DNA of 64,000 nucleotides from Spirochaetota bacterium. GTDB lineage: Bacteria > Spirochaetota > Spirochaetia > Treponematales > UBA12059. This document shows, one piece after another, positions 1 to 8,636 of the stretch; positions within the stretch are counted from its first letter, which is position 1; every line of letters starts with the position of its first letter. The position numbers were made by a program, and so were the translations under genes. The DNA is taken from the NCBI GenBank assembly GCA_022703505.1, contig JAKLDN010000008.1, positions 62,001-126,000 on the forward strand. Direction: 5' to 3'. The notes below the pieces were generated by a model. It saw only the letters and a list, made by a program, of their open reading frames with translations, was not told where the DNA came from and searched no databases.

Positions 1-335
1 TGATCCTGGACATGCCGGACGACGAGATCCGTGCCCTCCTTGCGGGGGAATCCTTCGAGAAATTCGGTCCCAACACCCACACGGGGGTGGAGGACCTCCT
101 CGCGGATCTTCACGCCTGCAGGGGGCGCGGGTGGACCCGGGACAACGAGGAGGCGGAACCGGGGGTCAACTGCGTGGCCGCCCCCATCCGGGATTACCGC
201 GGCGAGGTCATCTCCTCGGTGAGCACGGCTTGGTACCTGGACAGCCGGCCCGACTTGAGCCCCGACAAGGTCGCCACCCAGGTCCTGCGGGCGGCGGAGG
301 GGATCTCCCACAGCATGGGATGGACCAAGGACTAG
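1..335 (+). CDS. IclR-family transcriptional regulator, C-terminal part (cut by window edge)
   Basis: The frame is open from the first bases of the window, so the N-terminus with the winged-helix DNA-binding domain lies outside. About 110 residues of the IclR effector-binding domain remain. The key stretch is GRGWTRDNEEAEPGVNCVAA followed by PIRDYRGEV, the usual IclR pattern (aromatic residue, acidic run, EPGV-CVAAPI-D). IclR proteins bind small metabolites and repress or activate catabolic genes. The target is not visible here. The stop codon overlaps the end of the converging acetyltransferase gene by four bases. Family identification is firm; the ligand is unknown. Confidence 0.85.
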   Translation, partial: ILDMPDDEIRALLAGESFEKFGPNTHTGVEDLLADLHACRGRGWTRDNEEAEPGVNCVAAPIRDYRGEVISSVSTAWYLDSRPDLSPDKVATQVLRAAEGISHSMGWTKD

Positions 336-1198
336 AGGTAGTCCACCCGGAAGGGCCCCGCGTCCAGGAAACCCATGGAAAGGTACAGGCTCCGGGCGGC
401 CGGGTTGCCCTCCTTCACGAACAGTCCCGCGGCCTTGCCCGCCCGGGAAATCAATCCGACCAAGTGGGACACCACGTACCGCCCCCAACCCCGGCCCCGC
501 AGTTCGGGGATCACATAGACCCCGCCTATCTGCCAGGTCCGGAATCCCCGGGCGTTGGTACGGGCCGTGGCCGCCGCCCGGCCGTCCAGTTCCGCCACCG
601 CCACGATCTCGGAGGCCAGGATTCCCTCCAGGGCGGCCCGGGAAGCCCGGGCGTCGAAGCGGTGGATCTCCGTGACGACCTCCTCCCGCTCGTAGGCGGA
701 ATGCAGGGGGAAGAGGGCCGCCGCGTCCCGGGGTCCGGCGGTTCGCACGGCCGCTCGCGGGTCCGGCGGCGGGCGGGAGGGATCCGGGGGGATCGGGTCC
801 AGGTACAGGGAGCGATAGGGTGTGGCGACCCGGGGCTCGAGCCCCAGGATGCCCTCCAGGGCTTCGACATCCGGCCCGGCTCCCAGGAAGGACGCGATCG
901 CCCCTCCCTTGAAGAACCGCCCCAGACGCTCGCCTTCCGGAATGTCCGAGGCATCCTTGAACGCGGGGAACACGGTCCCGCCCCGGGTCCAGAGCACCGC
1001 GTCCCGGAGGCCTTCGGGGGCGAAGCACCCGAACACGCCCCCCTCCAGCGGGCCCGGGATCCGCAGCCCCCCGGATCGGAGGAGCCGGCCCGTGAAGCCC
1101 GCCGCGTAGTCCTCCCGGGGGACCAGGAACTCCCGGAGCGCCGGGGCGTCCTCGGGCCCGAGGCGTCGCCATCCGGCCCCGTCGGATCCGGGGATCAT
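332..1198 (-). CDS. GNAT-family N-acetyltransferase
   Basis: Protein of 288 residues with a C-terminal GNAT fold: the segment IGGVYVIPELRGRGWGRYVV is the acetyl-CoA pyrophosphate-binding motif A (R-G-x-G-x-G/A type), followed by VKEGNPAARSLYLSMGF, the typical motif B. The N-terminal ~130 residues are less conserved. The family transfers an acetyl group from acetyl-CoA to an amine, but the substrate cannot be read from the sequence. The start was chosen because its ATG overlaps the stop of the upstream glycoside hydrolase gene (ATGA), which implies translational coupling. The open frame continues upstream as shadow and was not used. Confidence 0.85.
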   Translation of the reverse strand: MIPGSDGAGWRRLGPEDAPALREFLVPREDYAAGFTGRLLRSGGLRIPGPLEGGVFGCFAPEGLRDAVLWTRGGTVFPAFKDASDIPEGERLGRFFKGGAIASFLGAGPDVEALEGILGLEPRVATPYRSLYLDPIPPDPSRPPPDPRAAVRTAGPRDAAALFPLHSAYEREEVVTEIHRFDARASRAALEGILASEIVAVAELDGRAAATARTNARGFRTWQIGGVYVIPELRGRGWGRYVVSHLVGLISRAGKAAGLFVKEGNPAARSLYLSMGFLDAGPFRVDYL

Positions 1199-2943
1199 GG
1201 ATTCCGGGGTATGGGCAGGATCCCGCAGCCTTCCACGGCGCCGGACAGGACCGCAAACGCCGCCGCGTAGGACTCCCGGGAACCGTTGTAGACCGCCACC
1301 CCCCCGGCGATGGGACCCGCGTCCAGGGCGAACACGGGGGACAGGACGGAGACCAGGTAGACCGGGACCCCCATCCGGGAGGCGGCGCGCGCGAAGGCCG
1401 CCCCCGTGGAGTTCGCCACGCCCACCACGACGGCCCCGGCTCCCCGGGCCCGGCTCCGGAAGGATTCCAGTTCGGCGTCCAGCACCTCCGGACCGGGCTG
1501 GTAGGTGAACCGGAAGGAGTCCGCCCCGGGGTACCTCGCGGTCCCCTCGGCGAAGAAGTCGGAAAAACTGCCGGCCAGCAGGACCCGTCCCGCGCCGGGG
1601 GCCAGGGGGAGCCCGGCTCCCTCCAGGACGGTGGCGCTGCGGTAGGCCTGATCCGTGAAGAAGATCCGGGCGTCCCGGCTCTGCAGGAGCGACGCGCGTT
1701 CCGACCGGGGCGCGACCCCGGCGGGGCCCTTCGGTTTGAGGTAGGCCTGCTTGGCCCGCAGGATGCGGAGGGCGGACTGCCGGACCCGGGCTTTGAACTC
1801 CGGATCGGTCCGATACTCCCGAAGCAGGCGCATCCAAGCTTCCTCGGAGAACTCCAGGATCCGGGAGATCATGAGGATGTCATTCCCGGCCATCACGGCC
1901 CGGACGCAGATCTCCGGGAATCCGCCGGGCACGGCGGCCGCGGTCATGAACAGGTCGTCGGTCACCACCAGTCCGTCGAAGCCCATCCGGTCCCGGAGTA
2001 TCCCGGTGATGAAGTACCGGGAGAGGGAGGCGGGGGTGCGGTCTCCGGTGATCCGCGGGAAGGCCAGGTGGCCGCTCATGATCCCGGGCAGGCCCTCCGC
2101 CACGAGCATGCGGTACGGGAGGAGATCCCGTTCCCAGAGGGTCCTCTCGTCCACGGGGATGACCGGGAGGATCCCGTGGGAATCCAGTTCCGTGTCCCCG
2201 TGGCCGGGAAAGTGCTTGGCCGTGGGCAGGACCCCGGCGTCCTCCATGCCCCGCACGTAGGCGGCCGCGAGCACCGCCGCGACGGAGGGGTCCGAGGAGA
2301 AGGCTCTAGGTCCGATGATGACGCTGCGGGGCCTCAGGGCCAGGTCCACGGTGGGCGCGAAGTTCATCGTGATCCCCAGGGCGGCCAGTTCCTTGCCGAT
2401 GTAGAGCGCGGACCGGTACGCGTCCCGGGGGATGGCGGAGGCCCCGATGGCCATGTTGCCCGGGGTGACGCTGGTGGCGCCCTTCACGTGCCGGATCCAG
2501 CCGCCCTCCTGGTCCGTCGCGATGAAGGGGGGGATGCGATGATCCGTGCGGGAGGCGGCCTCCTGGATCCCCCGGACGGCGCCGGCCAGGACTTCCGTGT
2601 CCTCGGCGTTCCACCCGAAGACCTTGATGCCCCCCAGGGCGCGGCGTTCGATCCAGCGGTACAGCAGGGCGGGGGGATTCGTGCCCGGGTAGGCCATCAT
2701 AAAGATCTGGCCTAAAACCTCCTCGTCCGACAGCCCGTCCAGCAGGGCTTCCGCAGAGGCGGCATCCTCTCCGGAGGCCCAGAAATCCCGGCCCCGGTCC
2801 GGGGTCTCCCGCGGTTTCTCATCCCGGGGCAGGGAGGTCCGGTGGCCGGACATGGACTGGGCGGACAGGCTGGACAGGAAGGCCGCGGCGCCGAGGACGG
2901 CGACCGAAGAGATCAGGAGCAGGGTCCGAGCGGACGTCCGCAT
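1195..2943 (-). CDS. Glycoside hydrolase family 3 protein (NagZ-like beta-N-acetylhexosaminidase), exported
   Basis: 582 residues. The N-terminus (MRTSARTLLLISSVAVLGAA) is a signal peptide or membrane anchor. The GH3 catalytic domain follows. It carries the NagZ-type motif KHFPGHGDTELDSHG, the His/Asp general acid-base loop of bacterial beta-N-acetylglucosaminidases, and FDGLVVTDDL, whose Asp is the expected nucleophile. A C-terminal region of ~180 residues resembles the second alpha/beta domain of longer GH3 enzymes. A role in envelope or peptidoglycan sugar turnover is the likely job; the exact substrate is inferred. It lies 11 bases downstream of trxB on the same strand and is coupled to the acetyltransferase behind it. 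Confidence 0.88.
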   Translation of the reverse strand: MRTSARTLLLISSVAVLGAAAFLSSLSAQSMSGHRTSLPRDEKPRETPDRGRDFWASGEDAASAEALLDGLSDEEVLGQIFMMAYPGTNPPALLYRWIERRALGGIKVFGWNAEDTEVLAGAVRGIQEAASRTDHRIPPFIATDQEGGWIRHVKGATSVTPGNMAIGASAIPRDAYRSALYIGKELAALGITMNFAPTVDLALRPRSVIIGPRAFSSDPSVAAVLAAAYVRGMEDAGVLPTAKHFPGHGDTELDSHGILPVIPVDERTLWERDLLPYRMLVAEGLPGIMSGHLAFPRITGDRTPASLSRYFITGILRDRMGFDGLVVTDDLFMTAAAVPGGFPEICVRAVMAGNDILMISRILEFSEEAWMRLLREYRTDPEFKARVRQSALRILRAKQAYLKPKGPAGVAPRSERASLLQSRDARIFFTDQAYRSATVLEGAGLPLAPGAGRVLLAGSFSDFFAEGTARYPGADSFRFTYQPGPEVLDAELESFRSRARGAGAVVVGVANSTGAAFARAASRMGVPVYLVSVLSPVFALDAGPIAGGVAVYNGSRESYAAAFAVLSGAVEGCGILPIPRNP

Positions 2944-2954
2944 ACCCGTCCGGC

Positions 2955-3890
2955 CTACCGGTAGGCCTCGCCCCGGATTTCGTCGATGTACTGGGAGGCG
3001 CTGTGGGCGGCCACCGCACCGTCCGCCACGGCGGTGATGAGCTGGCGGAAGGGGGTGGCCCGGACGTCGCCCGCGGCGAAGAGGCCCGGGACGGAGGTCT
3101 CCATGCGGTCGTTCGTGATCAGGGAGCCCGTCTCGTCCTTCTCGGCCTCCCCCGCGAGGGAGGTCTGGGGCAGGGAACCGACGAAGACGAAGACCGCGTC
3201 CACGGGTTCCCGGTATTCCTCTCCGGTATCCGTCCGCACCAGGGTCACGGCCTCCACCTGTTTGGAGCCGTGGATCTCCTTGACCGCGTGGTGGAACCTC
3301 GTCTCGATCCGGGGGTTCGCCAGGACCCGCGCCGCCAGGGCCTTCTGGGCCCGGAAACGATCCTTCCGGTGGACCAGGATCACCCGGTCCGTAAGCTTGG
3401 AGAGGAACATCGCCTCGTCGCAGGCCGCGTCCCCGCCTCCCACGACGAGGATCCGCTTGCCCTTGAAGAAGGGACCGTCGCAGGTCGCGCAGTAGGACAC
3501 GCCCCGGCCGGAAAACTCGGTCTCACCCGGAACCTCCAGGTGCCGATGCTTGGCCCCGGTGGCCAGGATCACGGCCCAGGTCGATACGGGTCCGTCCGAG
3601 GTGTCCAGGACGAAAAGATTCCCCTCCCTGCGGAGGGCGCTGACCCCGGAGGACCGGATCTCGGCCCCGAACTGCTCCGCCTGCCGGCGCATGAGGTCCG
3701 CGAAGTCGAATCCGCTCACGGGTTCGGCGATCCCGGGGTAGTTTTCCAGGCGGTCGATCACCAGGGCTTGCCCGCCCGGAGCCATCTCCTCGAGGAGCAG
3801 GGTTTTCAGGTTGGCCCGGGCTCCGTACTGGGCGGCGCCCAAGCCCGCGCCGCCCGCTCCGATTACGATCAGATCCCACTGGGGTTCCAT
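2955..3890 (-). CDS. trxB: Thioredoxin-disulfide reductase
   Basis: 311-residue flavoprotein that uses NADPH to reduce thioredoxin. It has an N-terminal FAD-binding GAGGAGLGAA, the redox pair Cys134-Ala-Thr-Cys137 in SYCATCDG, an NADPH-binding GGGDAA loop, the 2'-phosphate-recognising HRKDRFRA, and the C-terminal FAD motif GLFAAGDVR. Length and order match bacterial TrxB. The ATG at 3890 follows a strong Shine-Dalgarno (GGAGGAG). An in-frame ATG nine codons upstream would place that Shine-Dalgarno inside the gene, so the shorter form is preferred. Confidence 0.95.
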   Translation of the reverse strand: MEPQWDLIVIGAGGAGLGAAQYGARANLKTLLLEEMAPGGQALVIDRLENYPGIAEPVSGFDFADLMRRQAEQFGAEIRSSGVSALRREGNLFVLDTSDGPVSTWAVILATGAKHRHLEVPGETEFSGRGVSYCATCDGPFFKGKRILVVGGGDAACDEAMFLSKLTDRVILVHRKDRFRAQKALAARVLANPRIETRFHHAVKEIHGSKQVEAVTLVRTDTGEEYREPVDAVFVFVGSLPQTSLAGEAEKDETGSLITNDRMETSVPGLFAAGDVRATPFRQLITAVADGAVAAHSASQYIDEIRGEAYR

Positions 3891-4043
3891 AGGCTCCTCC
3901 GAGGCGATAATATACATTTTCTAATATATATGTTTTTCACGAAAAGATCCAGAATGGGATCCGCTGTACCCGGTCGGACGGACTAAGCTTAAAAGATCAG
4001 TAACCATTCCGCTTCCCGCAGCTTTGACTATACAGGACAGGAT
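3891..4043. promoter_or_regulatory. AT-rich divergent intergenic region (trxB / transglutaminase-like gene)
   Basis: A conspicuously AT-rich patch (about 3905–3945) with several TATA-type hexamers lies just upstream of trxB in an otherwise very GC-rich window. It is the only space available for promoters of the two divergent genes. A TATACA at about 4029–4034 precedes the plus-strand gene. No single -35/-10 pair stands out, so this is a region call only. Confidence 0.4.
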
Positions 4044-5471
4044 ATGAATCGGGCAAGCGGAATGATCGCCGGGGCCCTGGCCCTGGCCCTCTGGGCGGCG
4101 GCGCCCCTGCCCGCCCAGCCGGCGGACCCGGCGCGCATGCGCCCCCGGCCGGAACTGAGGGACATCGGCGCCCTGCGGGAACCCCTGGCCGCGGAGGTCT
4201 TCCTGGAGGCCGCCCTGGCGCTCTCCGGCGGCACCCCGGAGGAGGCGGCCCGGGCCCGGGCCGCCCTGGCCGCGGCCCTGGAATCGGCGGAGGGCTCCCT
4301 GCCGGGCCCCTCGGATCCCGGAGCCCGGGCCGAAGCCCTCCTTTCCTTCCTTCACGCCCGGATCCTGAAGCGCTACGTGGAGAGCCAGACCCGGGTCGAC
4401 CGTGCCGTGCTCACGGGCGAGTACAACTGCGTCTCCTCCGCGGTGCTCTACGCCTACCTGGCCAAGAAGGCGGGCTTGAGCGTGTCCGGGGTCCGCACCC
4501 CGGACCATGCCCTCTGCGTGGTCGAGCTCCCGGGACGGCCGGTGGACGTGGAGACCACGAACCGGTACGGGTTCGATCCCGGTTCCCGCAAGGAGTTCCT
4601 GGATTCCTTCGGGCGGACCACTGGCTACGCCTACGTCCCCCCGGGCCGCAAGGATGCCCGCCGCGGCATGGGGGACCGGGAATTCCTCGGCCTTATCCTG
4701 TCCAACCGGATAGCGGAACTGGAGCTCCGGGGCAGGTGGGAGGAATCGGTCGGCCTGGCCTTCGACTACGACGCCCTGGTCGGGTCCCCGGAATCCCGGA
4801 CCTTCCTGCTGGACAGAATCTCAAACCTCACGGCCGGCCGCCACGCCCGGAACGACTGGGACGGAGCCTTCTCCGCCCTCGCGGCCGCGGCCGCTGCCCT
4901 GGGTCCGTCCCCCCGGCTGGCCGAGCTCGAAGCCGTCACGGCCCAGGCCGCCCTCTCGTGGTTCGGAAGCCGGAGTGACTGGAGCGGCGGCCTGGACTAC
5001 GCCCGGAGGCTTCCGCCCTCCGCCGTCCCGGATCCGCGGGTCCAGGGGCTGGTCCGGGCCCTGGCGGAGGGCCGCCTGCGGGACTCGGTCCGGACGGCGC
5101 CCTTCGCCGAGGCGGTGCCCGCGGTGGAGGATGCCCGGGCGGAGGGGATCCTGGACGCGCGAGGCCGGGCGGAGCTCCTCGAATACCTGTACGTCAACGA
5201 AGCCAACGCCGAGGCGAAGCGATCCGGCTGGCTGGCCGGCATAGCCGTGCTGGAGCGGGGACTGGACCGGGTGCCGGGCTCCGGGGCCCTGACATCCGCC
5301 CGCCGCGTGTTCCGATCCAACTGGACGGCGGAGGTCCACAACCGGTTCGCGGCGCACTTCAACGCCCGGCGATTCGAGGAGGCCGCCCGGGTTCTGGAGG
5401 AGGGTCTGGCCCTGGATCCCGGCAACCCGACCCTGCTCAAGGACTTCGAGACCCTGCGGGCGGCTCGATGA
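4044..5471 (+). CDS. Exported transglutaminase-like protein with C-terminal TPR-like region
   Basis: 475 residues beginning with a signal peptide (MNRASGMIAGALALALWAAA, cleavage near PLPAQPA). Residues ~95–180 look like a papain/transglutaminase fold: Cys129 in GEYNCVSSAVLYAYLAKKAG, His155 in TPDHALCVV and Asp168/Glu170 in VDVETT would form the Cys-His-Asp triad. The last ~70 residues (FNARRFEEAARVLEEGLALD) resemble a TPR repeat. The combination suggests a periplasmic cysteine peptidase or transamidase acting on a protein or peptidoglycan substrate. The start follows AGGA-type Shine-Dalgarno bases. No substrate can be assigned. Confidence 0.75.
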   Translation: MNRASGMIAGALALALWAAAPLPAQPADPARMRPRPELRDIGALREPLAAEVFLEAALALSGGTPEEAARARAALAAALESAEGSLPGPSDPGARAEALLSFLHARILKRYVESQTRVDRAVLTGEYNCVSSAVLYAYLAKKAGLSVSGVRTPDHALCVVELPGRPVDVETTNRYGFDPGSRKEFLDSFGRTTGYAYVPPGRKDARRGMGDREFLGLILSNRIAELELRGRWEESVGLAFDYDALVGSPESRTFLLDRISNLTAGRHARNDWDGAFSALAAAAAALGPSPRLAELEAVTAQAALSWFGSRSDWSGGLDYARRLPPSAVPDPRVQGLVRALAEGRLRDSVRTAPFAEAVPAVEDARAEGILDARGRAELLEYLYVNEANAEAKRSGWLAGIAVLERGLDRVPGSGALTSARRVFRSNWTAEVHNRFAAHFNARRFEEAARVLEEGLALDPGNPTLLKDFETLRAAR

Positions 5472-5537
5472 GTCCGCGCGGCCCCGGGACGGGACACCGG
5501 CAGGGAGTTGTACTGCCTCGAGGGACTCGACGACCTG

Positions 5538-7049
5538 CTAGACCGGTTTCTTGGGGAAGAGGATGTAGGTGCGGGCCCCGCCGTCGTCGACCTTCCGTTC
5601 GCTCCCCTTGATCTGGGACGCCAGGGCGGTTACGAGTTCCGTGCCCAGCCCGCTGGAGAACGAGGGATAGCAGCGCCGGTCGTGCTCGGATCCGCAGGCC
5701 GGCCGTTCCTTGGAGCCGGAGAATCCCACCCCGTCGTCGGACACCTCGAGCTCCCAGGACGTGCCCCGGTCGTGGATGCCAATGAAGACCTTTCCGGTCC
5801 TTCCCCCGGGGAAGGCGTGCTTGAAGGAATTGGAGACCAGTTCGTTGGTGATGATGCCCAGGGGTATGGCCGTGTCCAGGTCGACCCGGACGCCCGGGGC
5901 CTGGACCCGGTACTCCACCCCCTGGTACGCGGCCTCGTAGATCCCGGACAGGTATTCCGCCAGCCGCTCGAGGTAGGGTTCCATCTCGACCCCCTCCAGG
6001 TCCATGGACCGGTAGAGCTGCTCGTGGACCATGGCCATGGACTGGATCTGGGTCTGGCACTCCAGGAAAACCCCCCGGACGGAATCGTCGTTCACGGAAT
6101 TCTCCTGGAGGTTGAGGAGGCTGGACACCACCTGGAGATTGTTCTTGACCCGGTGGTGGATCTCCTTGAGCAGGATCTCCTTGGCCTCCAGGTCGCTCTC
6201 CAGCTTGCGCTGGTGCTCCTTGCGGTGCGTGATGTCCCGGATGATGCCCACGGTGCCGACCCGGAGGTTCTCGTACTCCGGGAGCTCCATGCCGGTGCTG
6301 GAGACCTCCCCGTAGGCGTTCACGGAACCCAGGAAGGGATCCGCCGATTGGAAACCGTGGACGAGGCGCACCTCCAGGTTGCGGGTCATCCGGGATCCCG
6401 ACCTCCGTTCGTCGAAGAGCTTGGGGGCTTGCTCCGGGCCCGTCACGGTCCCCGTGTACCGGTCCAGGACGAATTCCTTGCTGATGTTCGGAACGTCGTC
6501 GGGGTGCACGATCCGGCTGAAATGCTGGCCGATGAGCTTGGAAGGCTCCCAGCCCAGGCTCCGGATCGATTCGTTCAGGTAGAGGAAATTCCCGTTCCCG
6601 TCCAGCATGTACACGATGTCCGGGATAGCCTGGAGCAGGTTCAGGTACTGGCGCTCGGTGATGGAGAGGAAGGCGTTGTGCCGGGTGATGCTCTCCCGCA
6701 TGTTCCGGATCTTCCGGATCTGGGCCGGAAGGTAGCGAAGCCACTCGCCCGCGGGATCCCGGACCAGGAACACGCTGGACTCGTCCCGGACGGCGCTCTC
6801 CGCCCGGGCCGGATCCGCCCCGGGATTCACCAGGAGGACGGCGGGCAGGGGCCAGAGGGAGAGCCAGTCCGCGAAACCTCCGGCCGCGAACGAGAAATCC
6901 GTCACGATGACGTCCGCGGTCCCCGCGGCTATGCGGGCCTCGATCTCGGGCACTCCGGCGGGAAAGGAGATCTCCAGGTCGGCATCCCGGATGGCGGCGA
7001 CGGCGGCGCGCTCCGCCTCGTCCCCCGCGGCGTACAGGACCCGGATCAC
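5538..7049 (-). CDS. PAS sensor histidine kinase (HisKA_2/HWE type) with N-terminal receiver-like domain
   Basis: About 503 residues. Residues 1–110 look like a degenerate receiver domain: IRVLYAAGDE lacks the normal acidic pair, but VIVTDFSF keeps an Asp. A PAS domain follows (QAIPDIVYMLDGNGNFLYLN), then a HisKA_2 dimerisation helix with the phospho-acceptor histidine near residue 299 in KEIHHRVKNNLQVVSSLLNL, and an HATPase domain (ITNELVSNSFKHAF, VSDDGVGF). The GTG at 7049 was chosen because the frame's earlier GTG (7160) lies inside a good promoter and the receiver-like fold begins here. A TTG two codons earlier is possible. It is divergent from the double-receiver regulator and probably functions with it. 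Confidence 0.85.
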   Translation of the reverse strand: MIRVLYAAGDEAERAAVAAIRDADLEISFPAGVPEIEARIAAGTADVIVTDFSFAAGGFADWLSLWPLPAVLLVNPGADPARAESAVRDESSVFLVRDPAGEWLRYLPAQIRKIRNMRESITRHNAFLSITERQYLNLLQAIPDIVYMLDGNGNFLYLNESIRSLGWEPSKLIGQHFSRIVHPDDVPNISKEFVLDRYTGTVTGPEQAPKLFDERRSGSRMTRNLEVRLVHGFQSADPFLGSVNAYGEVSSTGMELPEYENLRVGTVGIIRDITHRKEHQRKLESDLEAKEILLKEIHHRVKNNLQVVSSLLNLQENSVNDDSVRGVFLECQTQIQSMAMVHEQLYRSMDLEGVEMEPYLERLAEYLSGIYEAAYQGVEYRVQAPGVRVDLDTAIPLGIITNELVSNSFKHAFPGGRTGKVFIGIHDRGTSWELEVSDDGVGFSGSKERPACGSEHDRRCYPSFSSGLGTELVTALASQIKGSERKVDDGGARTYILFPKKPV

Positions 7050-7149
7050 GCCCAAGTCGGCACCGTTCCGGCATCGGCACCCGGAAGCCCGAGTCCGCGC
7101 CCGAATGTCCGGGTTCCCCGCCTCGATCCGATTTCCCGCATGGGGTAAA

Positions 7150-7177
7150 ACTATAGGCACCCGGAGGGACCTGTCAA
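7150..7177 (-). promoter_or_regulatory. Sigma-70-type promoter for the PAS sensor kinase
   Basis: Read on the minus strand, a perfect TTGACA (-35, 7172–7177) is followed after 16 bases by TATAGT (-10, 7150–7155). It points towards the kinase gene. Its position rules out the GTG at 7160 as the translation start. Confidence 0.65.
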
Positions 7178-7211
7178 GGTAAGCCCGAAACGCGCCGAAC
7201 CATAGTAAAGA

Positions 7212-8489
7212 ATGAAGCGAAAGACGATCTTGATCGTGGACGAGTCGGACCTCTTCCGGGATTACGTGAAAAGCCGTCTATCCCAGTTCAACCTGGAGGT
7301 CGCGACGGCCATCAACGGGCTGGACGGGGTCACGAAGATCCGGAACCTCCTGCCCGACGCCGTCCTCCTGGATTACCACCTAACCCGGAAGTCCTGCAAG
7401 GAGGTTCTGGAGGAAAAGGCCCGGGACCAGAACGCCTCCGGCATTCCCGTCATCCTGAGCGCCCAGAAGATCGACAAGAACCGCCTGCTGGAGCTCATGT
7501 CCTTCAATATTCGGAAAGTCCTGATCAAGCCGATCAAGATCGACACCCTCTACCAGACCCTGTCCGAACTCCTGGGGATCCGGTTCGAGATAGACACGAC
7601 CCCCTGCGTGATCGAGGCGCACGTGAACGACGCCATCCTCTTCATCGAGATCGCCCAGGGGATGAACCGGGAGAAGATCGAGCTTTTGCGCTTCAAGATC
7701 GCGGAGCTCCTGGAGCTGTACGGGATCGCCCGTCCCCGGGTCCTGATCATGATCTCGGACATGGAGCTGTCCTTCGTGGACGGCCCGAACCTGGAGGCCC
7801 TCCTGGACACGGTCCTTTCGGCCTCCCGGGCCAAGAACCGCCATCTCAAGGTCCTGACCCGGTCCTCCTTCGTCCGCGCCTTCGTGCAGGGCCGGAGCGC
7901 GTACGCGGACATCGAGGTCGTGGACGACCTCAGGAAGGCCATGGACGGGCTGCTGGCGGACGGGGGAGGCGGGGATCCGGGGGCGACCCGGGGAGAGATC
8001 ATATCCGAAAGGATCCTGTCGGCGGACCGCAAGGAATCGAGCCAGGAATCCGTGGAGATGCGGTTCGAGGCGGAAGCCCGGAAACCCCTGTCCCTGGAAA
8101 CCCTGCGGGAGACGGGCAAGGGGCTGTCCGTGGCGGCGGTGGACGACGACTTCGTCATCCAGGAGCTCATCAAGACCAGCTTCGGTGCCATATCCGCCCA
8201 AGTCACCGCGTACTCCGAGGGGCGCTCCTTCCTGGAGGCCATGCGGGCCGGAGCAAGCTACGACCTCGTCTTCCTGGACATCCTGATGCCCGGGATGAAC
8301 GGGTACGAGGTCCTGGACGGCCTCCGGGAGGGGGGGATCGACGTGCCGGTCATCATCCTCTCGGCCCTGGGGCAGAAGGAGGCCGTGCTCAAGGCCTTCC
8401 AGAGGGGAGTCAAGAGCTACCTGATCAAACCCCTGAATCCCGAGCAGATCCTGCGCAAGTCCCTGGAGATCCTCAAGGCCAACTTCTAA
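7212..8489 (+). CDS. Response regulator with two receiver domains
   Basis: 425 residues. The first receiver domain (1–~120) starts KTILIVDESD and has the phospho-acceptor Asp in AVLLDYHL, with the conserved Lys in LIKPIKID. A middle region (~125–235) has an alternating hydrophobic pattern compatible with a STAS-like or inactive domain; it is not firmly identified. The second receiver (~305–425) is canonical: AAVDDDFVIQ, Asp in VFLDILMPGMNG, Lys in LIKPLNPE. There is no DNA-binding or output domain, so it probably relays phosphate or acts through protein contacts. It sits between two histidine kinases, the divergent PAS kinase and the downstream hybrid kinase. Confidence 0.88.
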   Translation: MKRKTILIVDESDLFRDYVKSRLSQFNLEVATAINGLDGVTKIRNLLPDAVLLDYHLTRKSCKEVLEEKARDQNASGIPVILSAQKIDKNRLLELMSFNIRKVLIKPIKIDTLYQTLSELLGIRFEIDTTPCVIEAHVNDAILFIEIAQGMNREKIELLRFKIAELLELYGIARPRVLIMISDMELSFVDGPNLEALLDTVLSASRAKNRHLKVLTRSSFVRAFVQGRSAYADIEVVDDLRKAMDGLLADGGGGDPGATRGEIISERILSADRKESSQESVEMRFEAEARKPLSLETLRETGKGLSVAAVDDDFVIQELIKTSFGAISAQVTAYSEGRSFLEAMRAGASYDLVFLDILMPGMNGYEVLDGLREGGIDVPVIILSALGQKEAVLKAFQRGVKSYLIKPLNPEQILRKSLEILKANF

Positions 8490-8493
8490 CAGG

Positions 8494-8527
8494 GTGTTGA
8501 AAAAGGCTATGGAGCCTTTTTCAACAC
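8494..8527. repeat. Perfect 15-bp inverted repeat (palindrome family A); possible terminator
   Basis: Arms GTGTTGAAAAAGGCT and AGCCTTTTTCAACAC surround a four-base loop, five bases after the regulator's stop codon. The same core (GGGTGTTGAAAAAGGCTAT) recurs at 11993–12011, so this is a repeated element as well as a likely transcription terminator. Confidence 0.8.
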
Positions 8528-8539
8528 TACCTTAATGTC

Positions 8540-8578
8540 GCAATTGCGCAGAGAACCGTAAGGTTCTCGAGCAATTGC
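8540..8578. repeat. Second hairpin in the intergenic palindrome cluster
   Basis: The self-palindrome GCAATTGC occurs at both ends, enclosing GAGAACC/GGTTCTC arms with a GTAA loop and a small bulge. It lies between two other perfect hairpins, giving three stem-loops in 130 bases. Confidence 0.65.
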
Positions 8579-8580
8579 AT

Positions 8581-8621
8581 AGCAGGTTGTTGAAATGCCT
8601 CGAGTATTTCAACAACCTGCT
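8581..8621. repeat. Perfect 16-bp inverted repeat before the hybrid kinase
   Basis: Arms AGCAGGTTGTTGAAAT and ATTTCAACAACCTGCT around a nine-base loop. It contains an ATG (8595) in the kinase frame and ends 5 bases before the Shine-Dalgarno of the preferred start, so it could influence expression of the kinase. TTGTTGAAA resembles family A palindromes. Confidence 0.75.
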
Positions 8622-8636
8622 AAAAGGGAGACGCCG

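Noticed and set aside
131-1270. Long plus-strand frame opposite the acetyltransferase gene
   Set aside because: Arg/Gly/Pro-rich translation typical of the antisense of a GC-rich gene; no domain or ribosome-binding site.
5472-5537. Possible RNA gene or terminator between convergent genes
   Set aside because: No convincing stem or conserved RNA motif in the 66 bases.
8595-8636. ATG at 8595 as start of the hybrid kinase
   Set aside because: It lies in the loop-proximal arm of a perfect hairpin with no Shine-Dalgarno; the ATG at 8637 has GGGAG at proper spacing.
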